DNA of 64,000 bases from Longimycelium tulufanense (GCF_014645795.1 NZ_BMMK01000011.1:108304-172303), one strand, 5' to 3'; shown: positions 18,759-27,338, counted from the stretch's first letter. The notes: generated from the letters alone by a model not told the origin. Numbers and translations are program-made.

Positions 18759-20191
18759 TGACCGGACCGCGGGTGCTCGTTGTCGGCGGGGGCGTCACCG
18801 GGCTCGCCGCGGCCCACCGGCTGCGCGTGCTGCTCGGTGACGAGGCCCGGATCGTCGTCGTCGAGCAGTCCGACCGGCTGGGCGGCAAGCTGCGCACGGT
18901 CGACCTGGCCGGGGTTGCCTACGACGTGGGCGCGGAGGCGTTCCTGGTCCGCCGTCCCGAGATGGTGGACCTGGTCACCGAGGTGCGCCTGGCCGACCAG
19001 CTGGTGCACCCGGCGCTCGCCGCGGCCACGGTGCACGCGGGTGACCACACCGTCCCCCTCCCGAGGGGCACCGTGATGGGCGTTCCGGCCTCCGCCGACG
19101 CCGTACGCGAGGTGCTGTCCCCTGCGGCGGTGGCGCGCGTCGCCGGCGAACCCGAACTCCCGCCGCTCGACCTGCGGGGCGCCGACGTGTCGGTCGGCCG
19201 GCTCCTGCGGGAGCGGCTGGGGGATGAGGTGGTGGACCGCCTGGTCGACCCGCTGCTGGGTGGGGTTTACGCCGGTCGTGCCGACGAGCTGGGCCTGCGC
19301 GCCACCATGCCGCAGCTGGCGGCGGCGCTCGAGCGCGGTGCCGGCTCGCTGCTGCGTGCCGCCGCCGAGGTGGTCTCGGCACCGGACCCGCGGGCATCGT
19401 CACGGCCGGACGCGGCAGGGCCACCGGTGTTCGGCACGTTGCGCGGCGGGCTGGGCACGCTGGTGACCCGGTTGGTGGAGACCTCGCGTGCGGACATCCG
19501 GCTCGGGTTGCCGGTCCGTGCGCTGGACCGGCACGACCACGGTTGGCGGGTCGAGATCGGCGTCGCGTCGTGGCCGGAGGTCCTCGACGTCGACGTCGTG
19601 GTGCTGGCCGTGCCCGCGCCGGCGGCCCGCCGGCTGTTGGCCAGGGTCGTGCCCGCGGCCGCGGCGGCGTTCACCCGCGTCGAGGTGGCCTCGATGGCGG
19701 TCGTCGCGATGGCGTTGCCCGCCAAGGCGCGGCTGCCCGAGTCCAGCGGGGTGCTGCTCGCCGAAGGGGAGTGGCACGCCGACGGGACGCCGTTCACGGC
19801 AAAGGCGTTCACCTTCTCCAGCCGGAAGTGGGAACACTTCGGGGAGCCGGTGCTGGTGCGTGGCTCCGTTGGGCGGTTCGGCGAGGCGTCGGCCCTGCGT
19901 CGCAGCGACACCGAACTCGTGCAGGCGGTGCGCGCCGATCTCGCCGAGCTGACCGGGGTGCGCGCCAAGCCGCTGGACGTTCGGGTGGTGCGCTGGGGCG
20001 GTGGGCTCCCGCAGTACGGCGTGGGCCATACCGCGACCGTGGCCGAAATCGAGCGCTCGGTGGCGGAGATTCCCGGCCTGGCAGTCGCCGGTGCCGCGCT
20101 GCACGGCGTGGGCCTGCCCGCGTGCGTGGCCACCGCGGACGCGGCCGCGCACCGTGTCGCCGCCCACCTCTCGGCCACGGTTTCCCACTGA
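18758..20191 (+). CDS. hemY: Coproporphyrinogen/protoporphyrinogen oxidase, FAD-dependent
   Basis: The 477-aa FAD enzyme oxidises the porphyrinogen ring. In organisms with HemQ the physiological substrate is coproporphyrinogen III. The FAD-binding motif [17 protein letters not shown] is at the N-terminus, followed by [15 protein letters not shown]. The C-terminal [21 protein letters not shown] completes the FAD site. ATG 18758 shares its A with the hemE TGA. The frame is open far upstream by chance. Confidence 0.93.
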   Translation: MTGPRVLVVGGGVTGLAAAHRLRVLLGDEARIVVVEQSDRLGGKLRTVDLAGVAYDVGAEAFLVRRPEMVDLVTEVRLADQLVHPALAAATVHAGDHTVPLPRGTVMGVPASADAVREVLSPAAVARVAGEPELPPLDLRGADVSVGRLLRERLGDEVVDRLVDPLLGGVYAGRADELGLRATMPQLAAALERGAGSLLRAAAEVVSAPDPRASSRPDAAGPPVFGTLRGGLGTLVTRLVETSRADIRLGLPVRALDRHDHGWRVEIGVASWPEVLDVDVVVLAVPAPAARRLLARVVPAAAAAFTRVEVASMAVVAMALPAKARLPESSGVLLAEGEWHADGTPFTAKAFTFSSRKWEHFGEPVLVRGSVGRFGEASALRRSDTELVQAVRADLAELTGVRAKPLDVRVVRWGGGLPQYGVGHTATVAEIERSVAEIPGLAVAGAALHGVGLPACVATADAAAHRVAAHLSATVSH

Positions 20192-20208
20192 AGTGGGACG
20201 ATGAGGGC

Positions 20209-20901
20209 ATGGCCCGCCTCAACTACGCCGAGCTGAACAACACCATTCGGTACACGATGTGGTCGGTCTTCCGCATCCAGCCGGGTGCGTTGCCCGCCGA
20301 CCGCGAGCCCGCCGCCCGCGAGGCACAGGAATACCTGGACGCGTTGGAGGGCAAGGGTGTCGTGGTCCGCGGCGTCTACGACGTTGCCGGGCTGCGGGCC
20401 GACGCCGACTACATGATCTGGTGGCACGGCGAGGAGATCGAGCAGGTGCAGGCCGCCTACACCGGCTTCCGCCGCACCGCCCTGGGCCGCGCATCCACGC
20501 CGGTCTGGAGCAATGTCGCGCTGCACCGGCCCGCCGAGTTCAACAAGAGCCACATCCCGGCGTTCCTGGCGGGCGAGGAGCCGCGCAAGTACCTGTGCGT
20601 CTACCCGTTCGTCCGGTCCTACGAGTGGTACCTGCTCCCGGACGAGGAGCGGCGCAGGATGCTGGCCGAGCACGGCCGGGAGGCCCGGGACTATCCGGAT
20701 GTGCGGGCGAACACGGTGGCCTCGTTCGCGCTCGGCGACTACGAGTGGATCCTCGCCTTCGAGGCTGACGAGCTGCACCGCATCGTGGACCTGATGCGGC
20801 ACCTGCGCGGCACCGACGCCCGTCGGCACGTACGCGAGGAGATCCCCTTCTTCACCGGCACCCGCCTCCCGGTGGGCGACCTCGTCATCAACCTGCCCTG
20901 A
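20209..20901 (+). CDS. hemQ: Coproheme decarboxylase HemQ (chlorite dismutase family)
   Basis: This peroxide-dependent enzyme converts coproheme to haem b, the last step of the coproporphyrin pathway. The 230-aa product starts [21 protein letters not shown], typical of actinobacterial HemQ. It has a Tyr in [10 protein letters not shown] (about residue 138) consistent with the radical-forming Tyr, and a proximal His candidate in MLAEHGREA (about residue 155). It lies 17 bases after hemY in the same operon. ATG 20209 is preceded by GAGGG. Confidence 0.93.
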   Translation: MARLNYAELNNTIRYTMWSVFRIQPGALPADREPAAREAQEYLDALEGKGVVVRGVYDVAGLRADADYMIWWHGEEIEQVQAAYTGFRRTALGRASTPVWSNVALHRPAEFNKSHIPAFLAGEEPRKYLCVYPFVRSYEWYLLPDEERRRMLAEHGREARDYPDVRANTVASFALGDYEWILAFEADELHRIVDLMRHLRGTDARRHVREEIPFFTGTRLPVGDLVINLP

Positions 20902-20984
20902 TGCTGGCCCGGTTACCGCGGGCCGCGGTCGCCCTCGTGTGGCTCTACGAGGGCCTGTGGGCGAAGGACCGCGGCGGGGGATGG
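20901..20984 (+). pseudogene. Remnant of a DoxX-like membrane-protein gene
   Basis: An ATG overlaps the hemQ stop (TGATG). The first 22 codons (LPRAAVALVWLYEGLWAK) look like the opening helix of DoxX-like proteins. After GLWAK the similarity ends and the sequence becomes Gly-rich and unrelated. The gene appears cut off at the junction with the convergent MNIO operon. The frame remains open to 21506 over the opposite-strand genes but looks non-coding. Confidence 0.35.
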
Positions 20985-21024
20985 ATGTTCGTACCGCCCA
21001 GCCGCGGCGGGTGCTCGCCGGTCC

Positions 21025-21378
21025 TTAGCTGCGAAACCGGTGCCACCAGCGGCTGGGGGAGCGGGGAACGTCGTCCCGGTGGGCCAGCCAGCGGGCGAAG
21101 GCATCGGCGTCGTCCCGTGCCGTCGTGCCGGTTCGCCTGGGGTGCTGGCGCGCATAGCTGTCGAACAGGGTGGCAAACCGGTCGCCGAGCTGGTCGAGTA
21201 GTTCCGGGCGCAGGTTCGCGACGACCCGCCGCCGCTTGCGCCGCAGCGCTTCCGCCTGTGCCCGCAGCCGTTCCGGCGCGAACCCGGGCGGAGCTTCAGC
21301 GTTCTCCAGGAGAGCGCGGAGCAGGGCCACCTGTGCCGCCGCGAGCCGCTCGCGAGCCCCCTCGGGGGGCCCACTCAC
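21025..21378 (-). CDS. Small helical protein, probable MNIO (DUF692) partner
   Basis: The 117-aa product is rich in Arg, Ala and Leu and mostly helical. The pattern of an initial helix, [21 protein letters not shown], a Leu/Phe helix ([21 protein letters not shown]) and a final FARWLAHRD resembles the N-terminal domain of DUF2063/BufC-type proteins, which accompany DUF692 enzymes and present the substrate. GTG 21378 overlaps the DUF692 stop as GTGA. It is the last gene of the operon. The family assignment is inferred from layout and pattern. Confidence 0.6.
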   Translation of the reverse strand: MSGPPEGARERLAAAQVALLRALLENAEAPPGFAPERLRAQAEALRRKRRRVVANLRPELLDQLGDRFATLFDSYARQHPRRTGTTARDDADAFARWLAHRDDVPRSPSRWWHRFRS

Positions 21379-22190
21379 GCCGCGGGTTCCACGACGGCGC
21401 GGATCGATGCGATCTCCGCCGCCAGTTCGGCGTCGGCCGGATAGCGGTCGTCGCGTTCCAACAACACACCCGGTGGTTCGACCCGATGACGCAGCTCCCC
21501 AAGTAGTTCCAACACCGGCTGCGGCACGGGATGCGCGTGCGTGTCGTGGTAGAGCCCCTGGTGGTCCTGCCCACCCGCCACGTGCACGTACGCCAGCTGC
21601 TCCAGCGGCACGGTGTCGAGGAACTCCCGCGGGTCGTGGCCGAGGTTGCGCGCATTGACGTACAGGTTGTGTACGTCGACCAGCAACCAGCATCCGGTCC
21701 GCTCGACCAGCTCCGCCAAGAACTGCCCCTCGGTCAACTCGGCGTCGGGCCACTCCACCAGCGCGGCCACGTTCTCCAACGCCAGCGGTACGGGAAGCTC
21801 CGCCTGTGCGTCCAACACGTTGGCCACCAACACATCCAACGTGTCGCGGGTGCGGGGAATGGGCAGCAGGTGCCCCGCCTCCATCCCACCCCCTCGCACG
21901 AAGGCGATGTGGTCGCTCACCAGTGGCGCGCCGAGGGCATCGGCCGCTGCGGCAAGGTGCGCAACGCGGGAACGGTCCACCGGGTCCGCCCCACCCAGCG
22001 AGAGCGACACGGCGTGCGGCAGCACCGGAATGCCGCGTTCCATCAGAAGCCGCAACGACTCCGGAAGCGACCAGCCACGCACGTTCTCCGCGATCACCTC
22101 GACGAACTCCACACCGGGCAACCGTTCCACGGTGAGGTCGATCTCCGGGCGCCAACCGATGCCGACACCCAGCCGAGGCAGCACGGACAC
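21375..22190 (-). CDS. DUF692 / multinuclear non-heme iron oxidase (MNIO)
   Basis: This TIM-barrel oxidase belongs to the family that modifies Cys or Asp residues of ribosomal peptides (MbnB, bufferin maturases and relatives). The 271-aa product keeps the iron-ligand set of the family: His59 in LPHAVS, Asp93-His94 in VSDHIAF, Glu139-Asn140 in LALENV, Asp172, His174 and Asn175 in LLVDVHNLY, His203 in YVHVAG, Asp216 and His218, and Glu245. GTG 22190, seven bases after GGAGG, directly follows the TIGR04222 gene. The enzyme therefore looks active. The operon supplies candidate Cys-bearing substrates. Confidence 0.88.
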   Translation of the reverse strand: MSVLPRLGVGIGWRPEIDLTVERLPGVEFVEVIAENVRGWSLPESLRLLMERGIPVLPHAVSLSLGGADPVDRSRVAHLAAAADALGAPLVSDHIAFVRGGGMEAGHLLPIPRTRDTLDVLVANVLDAQAELPVPLALENVAALVEWPDAELTEGQFLAELVERTGCWLLVDVHNLYVNARNLGHDPREFLDTVPLEQLAYVHVAGGQDHQGLYHDTHAHPVPQPVLELLGELRHRVEPPGVLLERDDRYPADAELAAEIASIRAVVEPAA

Positions 22191-22203
22191 CACAACACCT
22201 CCA

Positions 22204-23019
22204 CTACGACGAGGAGCACGACGAAGACGAGGGCCAGCACCAGGCCCAGGCGCGCTCACCGCGCCGGGAGAGCGCGCGGCGCAGCGGCGAGTCCGGATGC
22301 GCGGCCAGGCCGCCGACCGCCACCTGGCCCGCGGCACCGGCCATGGCCGCGGCCAGCTGGGGCGGCGGGGCGGCACCGGTGCGCCGTGCCTCCTCGACGT
22401 CGTGGAGCACACGCTGGCCCAGGGGAGTTGCGACGCCGGGAGGGAACTGGTGCAGCAGTACGGCGAAAAGCTCTGTGACGAGGACCAGACCGGCAAGGCC
22501 GGGTCGATGCGCGCCGACACCCAGGACCAGGTGGAGGCCCATGGCCGCGGCCAAGCCGTGGAGCGGCGTCGTGGACAACCAGCGGGCCCGGCGCACGTCT
22601 GCCGGCGGCGCGGCGAGCCCGCGCTCGACCAGCCAGCGGCCCAGGAAGTCGACGGCGGGGGAGGCGGCCAGGCAGGTCACGAGCCGATCCGCCGGCACTC
22701 CACCCGGGACGGCGGTGAGCGCCAGCAGGTGAGCGTCCACCGCATCGACCTGGCCGGTCGGATCGGTGACGACCCGGCCGGTCGCATGGACGCGGCCGTG
22801 CCGGGACACCCGCAACGCATCATGGTCCACCAGGCGGGTCAGCGCCGTGTCCGCCACCCGCCGCGGGCCGCCGGAAAGGTAGGCGACCTCATAGAGGTCG
22901 AGCGGACGTTCCAACGGCAACCAGTCCCGGGGCCGGGTGACGTGTTGCCGGAGCCAGCACCCCCAGACGGTTCCGCCAACAAGAAGAAGGGCGTACCACA
23001 CCAGGCTCGTCGCGTTCAT
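22204..23019 (-). CDS. TIGR04222-type membrane protein with Ser/Cys tail
   Basis: The 271-aa product has an N-terminal TM at about 5-22, then a soluble part with the paralogue motif [20 protein letters not shown], two further hydrophobic segments near 165-205, and a conserved [13 protein letters not shown] block. It ends in a short tail, [12 protein letters not shown], with Cys261 and Cys268. ATG 23019 follows GGGGA. Its stop precedes the DUF692 start by 13 bases. This family is known to be encoded near DUF692 proteins. Its function is unknown. Confidence 0.75.
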   Translation of the reverse strand: MNATSLVWYALLLVGGTVWGCWLRQHVTRPRDWLPLERPLDLYEVAYLSGGPRRVADTALTRLVDHDALRVSRHGRVHATGRVVTDPTGQVDAVDAHLLALTAVPGGVPADRLVTCLAASPAVDFLGRWLVERGLAAPPADVRRARWLSTTPLHGLAAAMGLHLVLGVGAHRPGLAGLVLVTELFAVLLHQFPPGVATPLGQRVLHDVEEARRTGAAPPPQLAAAMAGAAGQVAVGGLAAHPDSPLRRALSRRGERAWAWCWPSSSSCSSS

Positions 23020-23098
23020 TGCGTTTCCCCCATGGTTGTTTCCGGTGGGGCCACGCGCGCCGGGGAGACACCCGCTCCCCGGCGCGCAACCCCCGGGG

Positions 23099-24010
23099 TC
23101 AGCCTCCGCAACCTCCTCCACCGCAACCGCCGCTGTCGCCCCCACCTCCACCGCTGTCACCGGTGAAGAGGCTGAAACCGCCATCTCCGTCACCGGAGGA
23201 AGTTCCCCCGCTGCCGCCCGACGAACCGGTGTTGCTGAGTAACGCCGACAGCTCGGGGCTGTCCGGCATAGCGGCAATTCCAGCCAGCGCAACGGCGGTC
23301 AGGACCGCCGTACTGGCACCGTCCCCGGACCGGTTTTCGGCCACAGCCGGCTTGATCTCCTTCACTGTCGGACGCACACGCGCCAGCAACGCGTCACCGC
23401 GGGTGGTCCGCAACGGCGTCCCATGTGCCAGCCCGAGAAACACCAGCAACACGGTCAGTGCAAGCAGAACCGTCAACCAGCCCACCGGTCGTTCCGAGGC
23501 GAGCCCGTTGATCCACCGGAACAGTCCGACGATTCCCAACGCGAGCATGGGCAGCACCGCTTGCAGTTTCACCGGCCATACCCGGCGCGGATCAACCAGC
23601 AGGTCCAAGGAGACCAATCGCTCGAGCGGCAGACGTACCGCCTCCAGCCGAACACCCCTCGCGCGCACCGCGGCGAGCTGGCGACCCGATCCATCGGACA
23701 GCAAACCCAACACCGCGGCATCGAGCGGGTGGGACGCCGTCGCACCGGTCACCGCCCGCAGCCTTCCCGCCCGGCAAACCCGCACCGCCCCCGTGTCGAT
23801 CAACCGGCTCACCGCCACATCGATGACCCGGGCCGGTCCGCCGGCCAGGTAAGCCAGCTCCTCCGCGGACAGCTGGGTGCGGGCGACATCGCTGGCGTCG
23901 CTTCGGCGCAACCGGCCGCGGACCCGGATCATCCACAACGACGCGAGCAGGACACCCACGCCGTACAGGCCGAGAAACTCCGGGCCGGAAAACCCCCACG
24001 GCTCGTTCAT
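23099..24010 (-). CDS. TIGR04222-type membrane protein with Gly/Cys-rich tail
   Basis: The 303-aa product starts MNEPWGFSGPEFLGLYG, with a TM at about 12-30. It has the soluble motif LAYLAGGPARVIDVAVSRLID, two TMs near 155-205, and the block IAAMPDSPELSALLS. About 38 residues of Gly, Ser and Asp follow, ending CGGGGCGG with Cys296 and Cys301. The flexible Cys-ended tail resembles a core peptide fused to a membrane carrier. ATG 24010 follows GGGGGT. Same-strand gaps of 78 and 35 bases separate it from the neighbouring paralogues. Confidence 0.78.
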   Translation of the reverse strand: MNEPWGFSGPEFLGLYGVGVLLASLWMIRVRGRLRRSDASDVARTQLSAEELAYLAGGPARVIDVAVSRLIDTGAVRVCRAGRLRAVTGATASHPLDAAVLGLLSDGSGRQLAAVRARGVRLEAVRLPLERLVSLDLLVDPRRVWPVKLQAVLPMLALGIVGLFRWINGLASERPVGWLTVLLALTVLLVFLGLAHGTPLRTTRGDALLARVRPTVKEIKPAVAENRSGDGASTAVLTAVALAGIAAMPDSPELSALLSNTGSSGGSGGTSSGDGDGGFSLFTGDSGGGGGDSGGCGGGGCGG

Positions 24011-24045
24011 CGCTACCCCCACTCCACGAGCCCCTGCCAGACGTC

Positions 24046-24945
24046 CTAACTCCCGCAGCCCGGGTTCCCGGCAGCGGAGGCACCCGTCCCGCCCGGACGA
24101 CGCCACCCCAGGAACCTGTTGGGCAGGCGGGGAAAAGCGGTCGCAACCCGGTTCCTGGGACGCGCCACGTCCGCGAGTGCCGTCGCGACCGTCCGGTCGG
24201 GATGAGCGACCAGACCGTCGACCGCGACCAGTCCGGTCACGCCGGACAGGCACAGGAGAACGGGATCCATGGCCGGACCGGCCACCACCGCGAGCCGTCC
24301 ATCCCGCTGCAACATCCGGGCACGGTCGACGATCCGTTCCCCGGCCAGGGTCAGCCGGCGGCTCCTGCCGCGGTGGAGCCCGGCCGCGGCGGTGACCGTC
24401 ACCCCCAGTAGGACGGTCGCCACGCCGGAAGGACGCCCGTTGAGCATCGCCGCGCACCACCGGAGCAGGCCGAGGCCGCTCAACGCGAACAAGGGGAGCG
24501 CGGAGATGGCGCGCACCCGTCCCACCGCTGCCGGGTCGACCACCAGACCCCACGCCACGAGACGCTCGCCGATCGCCCTGACGGACGGGTCCCGGGCGAG
24601 GTCGTCACGTAACGAGCGCGCCGGCCGGCCGGGCGGCGGCACACCGTGCAGCACCTTCCAGTCGAGATCACCGCTGCCGGGCACGCCCGTCGCACGCAGC
24701 CAGCCCCCGGGACCCAGGCGCACCGTGCCGATCTCGAACTGACGGGTGAGCAGGGTGTCGGCGACGCGCCGTGGACCACCGCTGAGGTGGGCCAGCTCGA
24801 GCACGTCCAACGGGCGGGGGTTCCCGCCGGCCGACGGCCGGCGCAACGTCGCGTGGACCAGGTTGGCCCACAGCATGGCCACCACGAGTCCCGCGCCGTA
24901 CAGGGCGAGGAACTTCGGGTCGGAAACGCCCCAAGGCTCGTCCAT
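24046..24945 (-). CDS. TIGR04222-type membrane protein, first gene of MNIO operon
   Basis: The 299-aa product opens MDEPWGVSDPKFLALYGAGL, closely matching its downstream paralogue. It contains a TM at about 12-30, the motif [19 protein letters not shown], two hydrophobic segments near 150-190, and the VDGLVAHPDRTVATALAD block. The tail ends GASAAGNPGCGS with a single Cys297. ATG 24945 follows AAGGGGG. The three paralogues probably arose by tandem duplication and then diverged mostly in their tails. Confidence 0.75.
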   Translation of the reverse strand: MDEPWGVSDPKFLALYGAGLVVAMLWANLVHATLRRPSAGGNPRPLDVLELAHLSGGPRRVADTLLTRQFEIGTVRLGPGGWLRATGVPGSGDLDWKVLHGVPPPGRPARSLRDDLARDPSVRAIGERLVAWGLVVDPAAVGRVRAISALPLFALSGLGLLRWCAAMLNGRPSGVATVLLGVTVTAAAGLHRGRSRRLTLAGERIVDRARMLQRDGRLAVVAGPAMDPVLLCLSGVTGLVAVDGLVAHPDRTVATALADVARPRNRVATAFPRLPNRFLGWRRPGGTGASAAGNPGCGS

Positions 24946-25397
24946 GTCCGCCCCCTTCCCCCGACGGAGAGATCATCGTGTGTCCGGGATCACGGGGCGG
25001 CCAAGAGGACTTGACCAAGGTTTAGGGTTCTTGGGAAAGACTTAGGGTCGCCGATCGGTCACCTGGAGTACGGGCGGCGTTGCTCCGGCCGAGGGCACGG
25101 GCCACCGGTGCCCGTTGACTGGCGGGTTTGTTCGTTGGCGCAGCGGATGCGTCCGTTCCTACCCCTCCGAGTCCTCCACCGGCTCGAGCCGCAGCGAGAT
25201 CGAGTTGATGCATCTCTGCTGCTCCGACTGGGTGGCTCGGACGCTGTCTCTGCGACGGAGCGTAGTACGGGTGGCCGTCCATGCGTAGCATCGTTCACCC
25301 GAACGTGTCAACCGTCACCCGAACGGTTGACAGTGGCGTGCGTCACGCACACCCTGGGCGCAACCCCAGCCGCAAGGTAGTTGAAAAGCAAACTACT
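24946..25397. promoter_or_regulatory. Host-prophage boundary region with hairpin and integrase operators
   Basis: This 452-base region separates the MNIO operon from the integrase. It contains a hairpin at 25093-25115 (GGGCAC...GTGCCC, alternatively ACGGGC...GCCCGT) and TTAGGGT twice, 20 bases apart, at 25022 and 25042. Near the integrase lie TGTCAACC-N11-GGTTGACA (25306-25332), the palindrome GTGCGTCACGCAC (25338-25350) and GTAGTT-N8-AACTAC (25377-25396). These suggest regulated integrase transcription. The left attachment site should be here but cannot be pinpointed without attR. No tRNA is present. Confidence 0.5.
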
Positions 25398-26300
25398 ATG
25401 GACGATCTGCCAGGAGGGTCGTACCGAACAGAAAAGATCAGCTACCTCGAAGAACACCTACGCTGGTGCCGCAAAATAGGACGCAGCGACGACACACTGT
25501 TTCGTCGTCGGCAAGTGCTAACCTGGTTGGCTGAATTTCTCGGTCACGACCCCATTACCGCCACGCGGGACGAACTGGAGAGGTGGCAGGACAGCCTCCC
25601 CTCCCTGGCCAACGTGCGCTGGAAAACGGCACTCATTCGTCCGTACTACCAGTGGCTCCACCAACGCGGATACCGACCCGACAACCCATCGGCGCTCATC
25701 CCACTGCCACCGAACGCCAGACGGCTACCCCGACCGATCGATGAGGAAAAGCTCGCCCGAGCCATCGAGAACGCCCCGCGGCGCCTCCTTCCATGGCTCC
25801 TGCTTGCCGGGTGGTCGGGCATGCGGGCATCAGACATTGCCCAATTGCGCCGGGACTCATTCACGTGTGACCACAAAGGAAATGTGTGGGCTCGCGTGAT
25901 CGGCAAGGGTAACGTCGAGCGCACGATCCCCATTCCCGGGTGGGTATGGTCGATCATCAATCCGATGATGTCGCCGTCAGGACCATGCTGGCGGCGCGAG
26001 CGTGGATTTGGTCCCGTCACCGCACAACATGTGTCCCAATACTCCAACCAGTATCTTCACAAGCTGGGTTTCACGGAGACCCTGCATACCTTGCGCCACC
26101 GTGCGGGCACCGTGGCCATGAAGAACACCAAAGACCTACTGATCGTCAAGAACCTCTTGGGCCATGTAGATATCCAGAGCACGACACTCTACACGCTGGT
26201 GGCGAATGATGATGTCGCTGCCGCGGCAGAAAACCTTCCTCGGCCCCGCTCCTACAGTGACGGACCACATCTGCATGTGGTCGGCGAGGACACACACTAA
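25398..26300 (+). CDS. int: Tyrosine recombinase (phage integrase)
   Basis: This enzyme catalyses site-specific prophage integration and, with a directionality factor, excision. The 300-aa product has an N-terminal SAM-like core-binding domain (residues about 14-95) and a C-terminal catalytic domain. The active-site residues are Arg143 (GMRASD), Lys170, His230-x-x-Arg233 (HTLRHRAG), His256 (LLGHVD) and Tyr265 (TLYT). ATG 25398 lacks a clear ribosome-binding site. No excisionase was recognised nearby. Confidence 0.92.
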   Translation: MDDLPGGSYRTEKISYLEEHLRWCRKIGRSDDTLFRRRQVLTWLAEFLGHDPITATRDELERWQDSLPSLANVRWKTALIRPYYQWLHQRGYRPDNPSALIPLPPNARRLPRPIDEEKLARAIENAPRRLLPWLLLAGWSGMRASDIAQLRRDSFTCDHKGNVWARVIGKGNVERTIPIPGWVWSIINPMMSPSGPCWRRERGFGPVTAQHVSQYSNQYLHKLGFTETLHTLRHRAGTVAMKNTKDLLIVKNLLGHVDIQSTTLYTLVANDDVAAAAENLPRPRSYSDGPHLHVVGEDTH

Positions 26301-26311
26301 GGAGGTGATCC
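26298..26311 (+). promoter_or_regulatory. Perfect 16S-3'-end complement just after integrase stop
   Basis: TAAGGAGGTGATCC matches the full Shine-Dalgarno complement of the 16S rRNA 3' end over 13-14 bases. It begins in the integrase TAA. No ATG or GTG follows at normal spacing; the next gene starts at 26372 with its own AAGGAG. The purpose is unclear. Confidence 0.5.
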
Positions 26312-26371
26312 AACGCCGACGCCAGACGTCTGATCGACACAAGTATTGACACAAGGCAAGGAGAAGAACTG

Positions 26372-26782
26372 ATGAGAAAGACCTTTTTCGCTGTCGCCGC
26401 TACGGTGGCGCTTCTGTTCGGGTTCGCCGGCACCGCCACCGCGTGGAGCCCGGACCAGGCTGCCGTGAACCGCTACGGCACCACGGTGTACGTGTCGGGC
26501 ACGGCTGGCGCCGACACCATCAGCGTGCACGTCACCGAGGAGGATCGCGTGCGCGTCGAGGCCAGTGAGGGACTGCTCGTGGGCTACGGCGGGTGTCAGC
26601 GCTTGTCCGCCATCGCCGCGGACTGTGGTCCCGCCGAGGGGGTTACGACCCGAATCGGGCTGGGCGACGGTGACGATACTCTGGACGTCGAGAACGGGTT
26701 GAAGGACACGGTTGACGCTGGCGCTGGCGTCGACAGCGTGAAGCGCGACCAGGGCGACACCGTGGTGAACGCGGAGACATGA
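26372..26782 (+). CDS. Secreted RTX-like acidic protein (probable lysogenic-conversion gene)
   Basis: The 136-aa product has a clear signal peptide (MRKTFFAVAATVALLFGFAG, cleavage after TATA-W region at about 24). A mature domain rich in Gly and Asp follows. The GLGDGDDTLDV stretch, then DTVDAGAGVDSV, resembles Ca-binding RTX nonapeptide turns. Two Cys residues sit mid-protein. AAGGAG lies eight bases before ATG 26372. It follows the integrase in the same orientation and is probably expressed from the prophage. Its effect on the host is unknown. Confidence 0.7.
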   Translation: MRKTFFAVAATVALLFGFAGTATAWSPDQAAVNRYGTTVYVSGTAGADTISVHVTEEDRVRVEASEGLLVGYGGCQRLSAIAADCGPAEGVTTRIGLGDGDDTLDVENGLKDTVDAGAGVDSVKRDQGDTVVNAET

Positions 26783-26846
26783 GGTGAGCCGCTGCTCCCC
26801 GGAGACAAAGGGGCCTCCGGGGAGCAGCCAGCCGGAAGGGACTTCG

Positions 26847-27176
26847 ATGGATACCCGCACTGTTCCCGACTCCCGAACCTCCGAAGCTGATTTCCGTACG
26901 GCAATGCCTAAAGTGGTAGATCATTTTCATATCCTCCACGTGGACGGATACCAGCCGGGAGGGCCAGACAGTCACCCAACCGCTATCGCGGTGACTCGAC
27001 ACCTGGACGACGATTTCAGCACCCATATGTTGATATGGGTGGATGAAGATGATTGGTGCCTGGATTTTGATACCGGAAACTACGGCTTCCTTACATTCCA
27101 AGATGCCCGCAAAGACGTTGAGTTCCGTGCGGAACAGCGCATCCTATTGTCGAAGGAGAGCACCCCGGCCGGGTGA
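26847..27176 (+). CDS. Hypothetical acidic protein
   Basis: The 109-aa product, from ATG 26847 after GGAAGGG, is soluble, acidic and rich in His, Asp and Trp (VDHFHILHVDGYQ, HMLIWVDEDDWCLDFDTGNYG). It is unrelated to families I recognise. It is the last gene of the plus-strand integrase group, before the structured repeat and terminator. An accessory role is likely. Confidence 0.6.
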   Translation: MDTRTVPDSRTSEADFRTAMPKVVDHFHILHVDGYQPGGPDSHPTAIAVTRHLDDDFSTHMLIWVDEDDWCLDFDTGNYGFLTFQDARKDVEFRAEQRILLSKESTPAG

Positions 27177-27218
27177 CACAGTTGATCCATCGGCGAGGAC
27201 CCACTAGCGTCACCGCCA

Positions 27219-27338
27219 GCCCCGCTCCGGCGGGGGTGTACCAGGGTTAGGGCTTAGTCTGGTAGAGCACAAGCACGTGCCCCGCTTCGGCGGGGATGAA
27301 CCAGGGTTAGGGCTCACTCTGGTAGGTCAATGCACAAG
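27219..27338 (+). repeat. Two tandem 60-bp structured repeats
   Basis: Each unit has a hairpin CCCCGC-tetraloop-GCGGGG (27220-27235 and 27280-27295). A segment follows starting ACCAGGGTTAGGGCT and ending CTGGTAG, whose ends pair (ACCAG with CTGGT). The period is exactly 60 bases. Both hairpins and flanks are conserved, with changes mainly in loops. The second stem-loop resembles a tRNA D-arm. This may be a small structured RNA or the 3' end of the integrase-group transcript. Confidence 0.7.

Noticed and set aside
17366-20191. 941-codon plus-strand frame over DUF3000 and hemE
   Set aside because: Only its 3' part from 18758 is coding (hemY); the rest is out of frame with hemE and antisense to DUF3000.
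25108-25380. 90-codon plus-strand frame before the integrase
   Set aside because: It runs through the inverted-repeat cluster, has only a GTG start without RBS, and the product looks random.
26298-26311. 3' end of a 16S rRNA gene on the minus strand
   Set aside because: Only 14 bases match; surrounding sequence has no rRNA similarity.
27219-27338. Type I-E CRISPR array
   Set aside because: Only two units, spacers are nearly identical to each other, and no cas genes are present.
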